Assembly: GCA_022747635.1 (NCBI GenBank)
Contig: JAKTNV010000041.1
Coordinates: forward strand, 3,572,501 to 3,636,500
Reading direction: 5' to 3'
Length of the DNA stretch: 64,000 nucleotides
Source of the DNA: Hetaerina americana
Taxonomy: Eukaryota; Arthropoda; Insecta; Odonata; Calopterygidae
A model generated the notes under the pieces. It was not told where the DNA came from. It saw only the letters and a list, made by a program, of their open reading frames with translations, and did no database searches. Shown here one piece after another: positions 57,827 through 64,000 of the stretch. The stretch's first letter is position 1. Every line of letters begins with the position of its first letter. A program made the translations under genes and the position numbers.

Positions 57827-59144
57827 TTAATAGTCTTCTAAATCCCAATGCCGACAAATACGCCATTCATCCAATTTGTCCTGCCTCCTTGCGTTTTCTC
57901 CCAACAACAATCTCTCCTCACCAATCATACCCAGCTCTTCCTCATTTTTCATCTTGTATGCTCCCTTTCTCTCCTCCAATCTTCTCCAAAGCCACATTTC
58001 ACAAGTCTCTAATCTACGCCTAGCCTCCTGCTTCAGTGACCATGTTTCCACACCGTTCATAATTATTCTCCGCATCAAGACTCCAACGAGCCTTTCCTTA
58101 ACATCCTTACTCAACGTCCCTCTAATCAATTCCTTACTCCTAGTGAAACATCTTTGCCTAACGCAATTCTTCACCTTATGGTCCTACTATTTTGACCATT
58201 TTGGAACAAAATACTTCCGATATACGTAATCGGTTCCATCTACTCCAGTTTTTGCACGTCTATTTTAACGTCTAACTTAGCCTCTCCCTTCTGCAAAACC
58301 ATAAGACCAGTGTTTCATTTACATCTTGGCCTTTGTTTCATGTTTCATTCGCATCCTATATTTAACGTATTGAATCTCCAATTCACTCAGCAATGCTTCC
58401 AATCCGCTGGCTGACTTAACCAATACAGCTTGCTCATTATCAAACCTAAATGATTCCCCACCCTCTTTCATTCCTACCTCCAGTTTTTCCCATGCCTTTT
58501 TAATCACTCCCTCCACATTAACTAACGTTGAACAGCACCAGTGATATTGGGCAACCCTACCTTACACCTCTTCTCAACACTTCCCATCCGGACTCCCCGT
58601 TCCCCGCTCGCACCTGAGCAGTCTGAGACATATATAGTTTGCGGATTAGCTTCCTGTCTCTTCAATCTACTCCTATTTTCTGCCATGTGATCATTGATTT
58701 TTCCCAATTCACTCTATCAAACACTTTTTCTAAATTCACCAAACAGGCAAATACGTCCTGATTGCCTTCTATATTCCTCTCGATTAGTGATCTCATTACT
58801 ACCATGGCATCGCGCGTGTCTCTCCTCTTCCTGAACCCAAACTGATCAACCCCTAATTAATTATTTGCCCTACTCTCTATCCTTTTCCTGATGATCCGTG
58901 CTGAGAACAACTTTCGCTGCCTAAATATCAAACTCAATGCTCAGTAGTCCTCACATGATATAGCGGTTATCTTTTTTCGGAAAAGGAATGAACACTGATT
59001 TTACCAAGTCTCCCACCAGATTCCTTCCTCATTGGTACTACGAATCAGTCCATATAGCCTCCTCATCCCATATTTTCCTAACCTTTTATTATTTCCGCAA
59101 GAATATTATCCACCCCCACGGCCTTATTTGATTTCATCTCCCTT
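57827..59144 (-). pseudogene. Reverse transcriptase of RTE-like copy 3, 3' portion
   Basis: Minus frames include GTLSKDVKERLVGVL, NGVETWSLKQEARRRLE and CEMWLWRRLEE (57827-58174), then KAWEKLEVGMKEGGE and LLSELEIQYVKYRMRM (58319-58516). The FADD box appears as a damaged FDNEQ. Further upstream the FEKAFDRVNW region is recognisable near 58700-58730 only with frame changes. Numerous stops and indels mark this as an old copy. Confidence 0.82.
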
Positions 59145-59174
59145 AATGCTTACTTGACCAATACGGAGAACACT

Positions 59175-60937
59175 TGGAATAATTTCTTAAATATTTCACG
59201 CGAAGGAATGAAGACGTACATCCCGTCCAAACTCAAATGCGACAGTAAGGAACCTAGATGGTACAACGGGGAAGTCAGATCGGCATTAAGAAGGCAAAGA
59301 AAGCTACAGTCAAATTTCAAAAAGTGACGATATAGTTTATATGAATACATCGAAACAGCAACTAAAAGAATGTCGAAAGAAGTAAGACGAAAAGTATTAT
59401 GCGCACAGCACTACACACTTTTAAATCTAAAATGCTAAGCGAATATCTTGAGGAAAATCCAAAGTCATTCTGGTCCTATGTTAGGGAAATACAGGGTAAA
59501 CGTCCAACTGTTCACTCTTTGAAGACGGAAAATGGAGAAATCATTACAGATAGCGTGAAAAAGGCAAATATTTTAAACCATTTTTTCCAGAGCGTCTACA
59601 ACAAAAACACAAACGCACCAAACGATCCTCCACACTCACCCGGGGAACACATGAGCGATCTTACACTGACCAAGCAGGGAATAGCACATCTGCTCCGTAG
59701 TATCAAAGCACACAAGGTCCCTGGTCCGGAAGAAATACCTGCTAGAATATTAAAGGAATTAGCTGAAGACATTGCCCCATTTTTACATATTGTTTTTCTA
59801 AAATCGATAGAAGAAGGCTCAGTGCCTCGCAAATGGAAGCTAGCCCATATAACTCCCATCTATAAAGGCGGCGATTGGGATAAACCAACCAATTACCGAC
59901 CCATTTCTTTCACATAGATCTCTTGGAAAATATTGGAACACATTATTATCACTAACATTATGAGATTTCTTGATAGTAGGAAAACACTAATCCACAACCA
60001 GCACGGATTTAGGAAAAGCAGATCTTGCGAAACACAACTTGGTCTCTTCATTCACGATATACTTAGATCGTGAGAAAACAACACACAAGTCGATGCAGTA
60101 TTCCTGGATTTCAAAAAAGCCTTCGACAAAGTCTCACACAATAAACTGTTATATAAACTTAAATACTATGGAATCAATGAGAAAATAATGAATTGGATCA
60201 GAGACTTCTTGTCGAATCGCAAACAAATAGTAGTCATAGATGGGTTGTGCTCAACGGATAGAGATGTAACTTCGGGCGTCCCCCAGGGAAGTGCAATAGG
60301 TCCTCTTCTGTTCTTAATATACATTAATGACTTATGCACACACGTTGGTAACAATCTGAGGTTATTTGCTGACGACACGGTGGTATACAGGGAAATAAGG
60401 AGCCAACTAGATCGCCAGCTACTCTCGAGGGACTTAGACAATATCTCGGAATGGTGCAATAAATGGGGATTAACCCTTAATAAAGATAAATGCGCAGTTT
60501 TGAAATTTTGAAACAAAGGAAGCGAGGAACAGGATATAAACTACGAAATAGAGAGTTCATTTCTGACTACGGCAAATCAAGTTAAATATTTGGGGGTTGT
60601 TCTAACACCACGCCTTTCATGGGGAGCACATATCAGGACAATATGCGGATCAGCTTTAAAGAAACTTGGCTTCATAAAACGGGTGGTGGGGAAATGTAAT
60701 GAAAAAGTTAAAGAGAGGTGTTATTTTGCTCTAGTTAGACCTCATTTGGAATATGCCGCAAGTATTTGGGATCCTTGGGAGAAAATTTGGCAACAAGAAT
60801 TTGATAAAGTCCAGAGAAAATCCGCTAGAGTCGTTAAAAATTGTTATGATAAGAACACAAGTGTGACAGATCTCTTTGGGGAAGTAGGCTGGGAACCACT
60901 TGAAGTGCGGAAAGAACAAGCAAGGCTTACACTTTAA
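59175..60937 (+). pseudogene. CR1-group reverse transcriptase, broken
   Basis: The linker (PRWYNGEVRSALRRQRK near 59250) precedes the polymerase. The main frame holds KVPGPEEIPARIL, YRPISF (59915 stop follows), HGFRKSRSCETQ, VFLDFKKAFDKVSH with the first catalytic D, GVPQGSAIGPLLFLIYINDL, and LFADDTVVYR with the D pair near 60368. It then continues to YLGVVLTPRLSWGAHI and FALVRPHLEYAASIWDP. From 59399 onward everything is in one frame, interrupted only by TAG at 59915-59917, TGA near 60071 and TGA at 60509-60511; a frame change near 59390 separates the linker. The active-site residues look intact. Confidence 0.88.
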
Positions 60938-61334
60938 GAAAGGTTCAGAACAAACGAGTTTAACTATGACACTGAAGGAATTATAATGGCCCCACACTAC
61001 TTGGGTAGATCAGACCGCAAAGATAAAATAAGGGAGATAGATTCCAGGACAGATAGGTACAAATACTCATTCTTTCCCCCAACAATGAGAAATAATAATA
61101 GCGAGAAACCGACGTCACATTAGAAACATTAAAAACATTGAATTTACAAGGCGGAGCAAAGTTAAACTCTACAAAGCTCTTAGGTAAACTTCCAGGTGCA
61201 TGTGTATGTAAGATGTAGATTGAGTGTTTGCATGTGTGTGGTGTCTAAGTGTTCATGCATGAATGTATGTCATGTTTTTTTGTGAATTTATGAATTTGTG
61301 ATTCTTGCATGTGGTTTTTTTCTTTTCTAAATTA

Positions 61335-61401
61335 CGGGTGGAGTCCTAACACCCCCCGCCACACGCCCTTGCGGCGGCTTGCGGGGTATTAAGTAGGTGT
61401 G
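61335..61401 (+). other. 3' end of CR1-group element with GC hairpin
   Basis: ACCCCCCGCCACACGC then GCGGCGGCTTGCGGGGT folds into a hairpin next to the 3' end. Its presence at the end of a complete 3' UTR identifies the isolated hairpins at 4655, 25070 and 55820 as tails of the same or a related family. Confidence 0.75.
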
Positions 61402-61407
61402 AATGCT

Positions 61408-61691
61408 CTTTCTATCTCCTCTTCGAGTATGCCTGGACCGAAGTTATCTTCCCCTACGTCATGTTCCTTTTCTATGTCTAACCTTTTTGGCCTAAGTTCT
61501 TTACCATACAGTTTTCTTTGTATTGCTTCCGTTTCTCTTGGATCTTTTCTGTTTTAACTATTGCCTTACCCGACTCATCTGCAACTGATATCACAGGTCT
61601 TCCCTTCTAACTTCCCGATAGTGATTTAACCTTGCTGTATAGCGCACCAATTTCACCCTTTCTCTGCAAACATTCTATATCTTCACACTGC
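61408..61691 (-). pseudogene. RTE-like copy 3, upstream part beyond the CR1 insertion
   Basis: Minus-strand translation gives GILEEEIERA, KELRPKRLDIEKEHDV, and at 61607 CLQRKGEIGALYSKVKSLSGS, matching residues about 115-210 of the copy 1 polymerase frame, just before its polymerase core. It joins 59144 when the CR1 element is removed. Stops and small indels are present. Confidence 0.85.
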
Positions 61692-63463
61692 GTGGATGCG
61701 AGGTCTAGATCTATAATCCAAACCACAGATATTGGTCGTGATCCAGAGAAGCAGAACAGACTCGGGAGTCCCCAGCTGAAGAAGATATTGGAGATATTCA
61801 TGAAAATATCGATTAACAATGAGGGAGCATAAGAAGAAGGGAATAACGCAGCGCCCAAGAATAGACTGATAATTGATCACCATCGAACTGGCCCGAGTTA
61901 TGAATAATGTATGGGAAGATGGGAAGCTCCCGGAAGGATAGAGACCGGAGCTGGCGCACACTCTCCACTTAGATGAGACGTCAGTGCAAATAAGTGTCAA
62001 AGCAGTGACGCATGATAACTCCCAAGGTGGTTGCCGAATGGGAGGGGGTGTGGAAATAACTGGAATTAGAAGTTGATGGGAATAAGAGACATGTTTGGAG
62101 GTACAAACATCCTAATGGCTAGTATCCGAACACCCGATGCCACTCACCTTTGATACGGTTCACGGTGATAAATTTGATTCAGAGGAAATAAAAATATGAC
62201 CAAACGATACTTATTTCTAAAATAAATCACGCTTTGGCGATATTGCGTGAAGATGCAATTTTTAGGTCCACGATCGAAATTCTATGATAGGTATGCAAAT
62301 TACCGTAAATGAGCTATCGGCGTGATTATTGCCTCAATTGCCTCATTCATCACGATAAATCAACGATAAGACAGCCGCATCGGATAGAACTCTCCAATTG
62401 GGACCGCCAGGGCCCCTGAAGAGAATTAGGGCTCGTAAATGATTATCGTAATGAGGAGATGGAGCAGGGAACTTCATCGTCGACTGCCGCATCGAATTCT
62501 CTTGCTTCTCTCATTCCAATCCTCGATCAAACCGAATCGCGATTGGTTAGTGCTTACGAGCTGCATTGAGATGAACCGTTATTTCACGAATGCCTCCGCG
62601 CGTTTAAATTCGCCAAATGCCCCGATGCCTGGTGACCCACTACGCTCGCCCTTGCGGCTGGTTTTAGGGCAACGCGAATGAACCGCGGAGGTGGGCAAAC
62701 GAGAGCGCAATTCGCAGGAGGGGCAGACGCCGGGTAATTGCAGGGATTACCCGGAGGCACAAGCCCGGAGTGAATCGCAGCCGAGGACGTCGGAGAGATA
62801 ATTCCTGCCGACTAGTCACTGAGGGCTTAATATTTCATACCGCTCGCCCCCCTCCCTCCCCACGCTCGCCCTACCCCATGCCCGCCCCCCGACCCAGTAA
62901 TCTCCGATCGACAGTGCCCTCCGAAAGTGACGCGCGGAATCCGCCGCCTCATAAATTCCTCCTGCACCTCTTATTTCCCTTCAGCCCGGGGGCAGAGCGC
63001 GGGGGCAGGGGGGCTAAGGGCAAAGGGAGGAATGCGGGGACGAAAAAAATGCTCTTACGGCAGTCAATAGCTATTGGCTCAAGTGTTGACAGCGGGAATG
63101 TGAACGTGCGAGACTCGTGAATTTCCGTAAAATTGAATATTCCGTGTGTTAGAAAGGTAATTTTATTTTTGGTCGCCGTCGTTTAACTAAATAATAAGTA
63201 TACTATTCGGGAAGGAATTCAAGTGAAATCTGCATTGCTGCATACTATATAAATGTAGGCGTACAGGGCCTCTGTCCAACCAAAACTCTATTTTAAAGCG
63301 GTAGACATGCAACCAAGTAATGAAAATAAATGTGACGAATATCCGTCTTGATATTATTTCACCACGTAGCGGGTTTTTGTGCCTTTAAAATATTTGTGAA
63401 GGTGTATAAAAAATTATATATATGAATAATAAAGGATAAAGGAATATAAATAAATATATTCCT
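61692..63463. other. No gene supported; GC-rich patch 62620-63060
   Basis: A short plus-strand stretch near 61880-61960 reads ELARVMNNVWEDGKLPEG, which vaguely resembles the start of a reverse transcriptase domain, but is too short to call. The GC-rich patch has C runs and a 116-codon domainless frame (62770-63120). Confidence 0.4.
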
Positions 63464-64000
63464 TTATCACCGTTGTTGTTCAACCTGTATGCAGAGGAAA
63501 TGATTAAAGAGGCATGGGAAGAACTGGAGGTAGAAATTGAGGTGGGTGGGGAATTCGTAAAATCAGTTAGGTTTGCTGATGACCAAGCTATAGTTGTCAG
63601 TCAGCCAAGGGGTTCAAGGCAAATATTGCTGAGTGAATTGGTTATTCAATGCGATAGATACGGGATGAGAGTTAATAATAATAAAAAAATGCAATTTTCG
63701 AGAAAGAAAAAAGCGAAGCAAAACATTAAAACAGGAGGGAAAAAACTAGAGCAGGTAGAATAGTTTACGTGTGTCGGAAGTGTTTTGGATCAACACGGTC
63801 AAAGTAGTAAGGACGTAAGAAGAAGAATTTCGGTAGGCAAAGAGGCTTTCACTACAAGGAAGGAGTTGATGACAGGGACTTTGAGTAAGGATGTTAAGAA
63901 AAGACTCGTAAAAACTTTGATATGGAGCGTAGCTATGTACAGCGCGGAAACGTGGTCATTGAAGCAGGAGGATAGACGTAGACTGGCGGCTTTTGAAGTG
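63464..64000 (+). mobile_element. RTE-like copy, 5' truncated, continues past the window
   Basis: Similarity to copy 1 begins abruptly at 63464 (copy 1 about 3324, LSPLLFNLY) after AT-rich sequence and runs to the window end. The frame keeps VRFADDQA and LLSELVIQCDRYGMR, then a TAG at 63761-63763 and continues with SVLDQHGQSSKDVRRR and MYSAETWSLKQEDRRRL. It is much closer to copies 1 and 2 than copy 3 is. The 3' end lies outside the window. Confidence 0.88.

Larger units (their letters stand above)
59151..61401 (+). mobile_element. CR1-group retrotransposon, 5' truncated, nested in RTE-like copy 3
   Basis: About 2.25 kb inserted in the opposite orientation, with AATGCT on both sides (59145-59150 and 61402-61407) as the likely target duplication. 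It contains most of a reverse transcriptase, the C-terminal region, and a 3' UTR ending in a GC hairpin and TAAGTAGGTGTG. The first domain (endonuclease) is missing, as usual for incomplete reverse transcription. Confidence 0.88.
57459..61691 (-). mobile_element. RTE-like copy 3, inverted and interrupted by two insertions
   Basis: Minus-strand sequence matches copy 1 from its 3' UTR (57459-57540, corresponding to 4139-4231) back to ACGCAGTG at 61691 (copy 1 about 2436), where it is 5' truncated. It is split by a 170-bp insertion (57613-57782) and a 2.25-kb CR1-group element (59151-61401). Removing both, with their target duplications, restores a continuous match. It is much more diverged than copies 1 and 2. 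Confidence 0.88.

Noticed and set aside
61860..61990. Start of an R1/Jockey-type reverse transcriptase (ELARVMNNVWEDGKLPEG)
   Set aside because: About thirty residues with an early stop and no neighbouring motif; too little to call.

Overview
The window looks like intergenic or intronic DNA from an invertebrate, most likely an arthropod. The evidence is AT-rich unique DNA, many (TA)n arrays, and a mixture of mariner, Helitron, Penelope-like, CR1-group and RTE-like elements. The species cannot be named from this sequence. I see no convincing host protein gene, intact tRNA gene, rRNA, CRISPR array or bacterial-type operon. Almost every supportable feature is a transposable element, a fragment of one, or a simple repeat.

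Layout. A 3.35-kb RTE-like retrotransposon (endonuclease plus reverse transcriptase) lies at 882-4231, and a second near full-length copy lies at 45773-49133 in the same orientation. Degraded or truncated relatives are at 13207-13400, 31755-32960, 51503-51640, 57459-61691 (minus strand, interrupted twice) and 63464-64000 (cut by the window edge). A Helitron remnant with a readable helicase and a proper 3' terminus occupies 8425-10640. A mariner remnant (10775-12061) follows, then the tail of a Penelope-like element with a GIY-YIG endonuclease and a hammerhead-like motif (12161-12850). From 13.4 to 29.5 kb the DNA is mostly unique-looking, with GC-rich islands at about 14.2-15.1, 22.1-22.6 and 26.3-26.5 kb, the first carrying three G-quadruplex motifs. 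Two mariner families are nested at 29.6-30.9 kb. Between 33 and 45 kb I found only GC-rich patches, a tRNA-derived SINE-like segment and a direct repeat. From 45.4 kb to the end the window is again packed with elements: RTE copy 2, CR1 tails, mariner pieces, a 175-bp palindrome containing a hammerhead-like motif, an internally deleted mariner inserted in a (TA)n array, and the layered locus at 57.5-61.7 kb.

How the parts relate. RTE, CR1 and Penelope-like elements copy through RNA, mariners by cut-and-paste, and Helitrons by rolling-circle transfer. All coding copies seen here carry stops, frameshifts or deletions, so none is predicted to be active as it stands. The two large RTE copies are damaged at different sites, so a live source probably existed elsewhere in the genome. 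The most interesting observations are small hammerhead-ribozyme-like motifs in Penelope-related sequences, including a 170-bp insertion with a 9-bp target duplication that resembles a retrozyme, and the repeated placement of element ends against (TA)n arrays.
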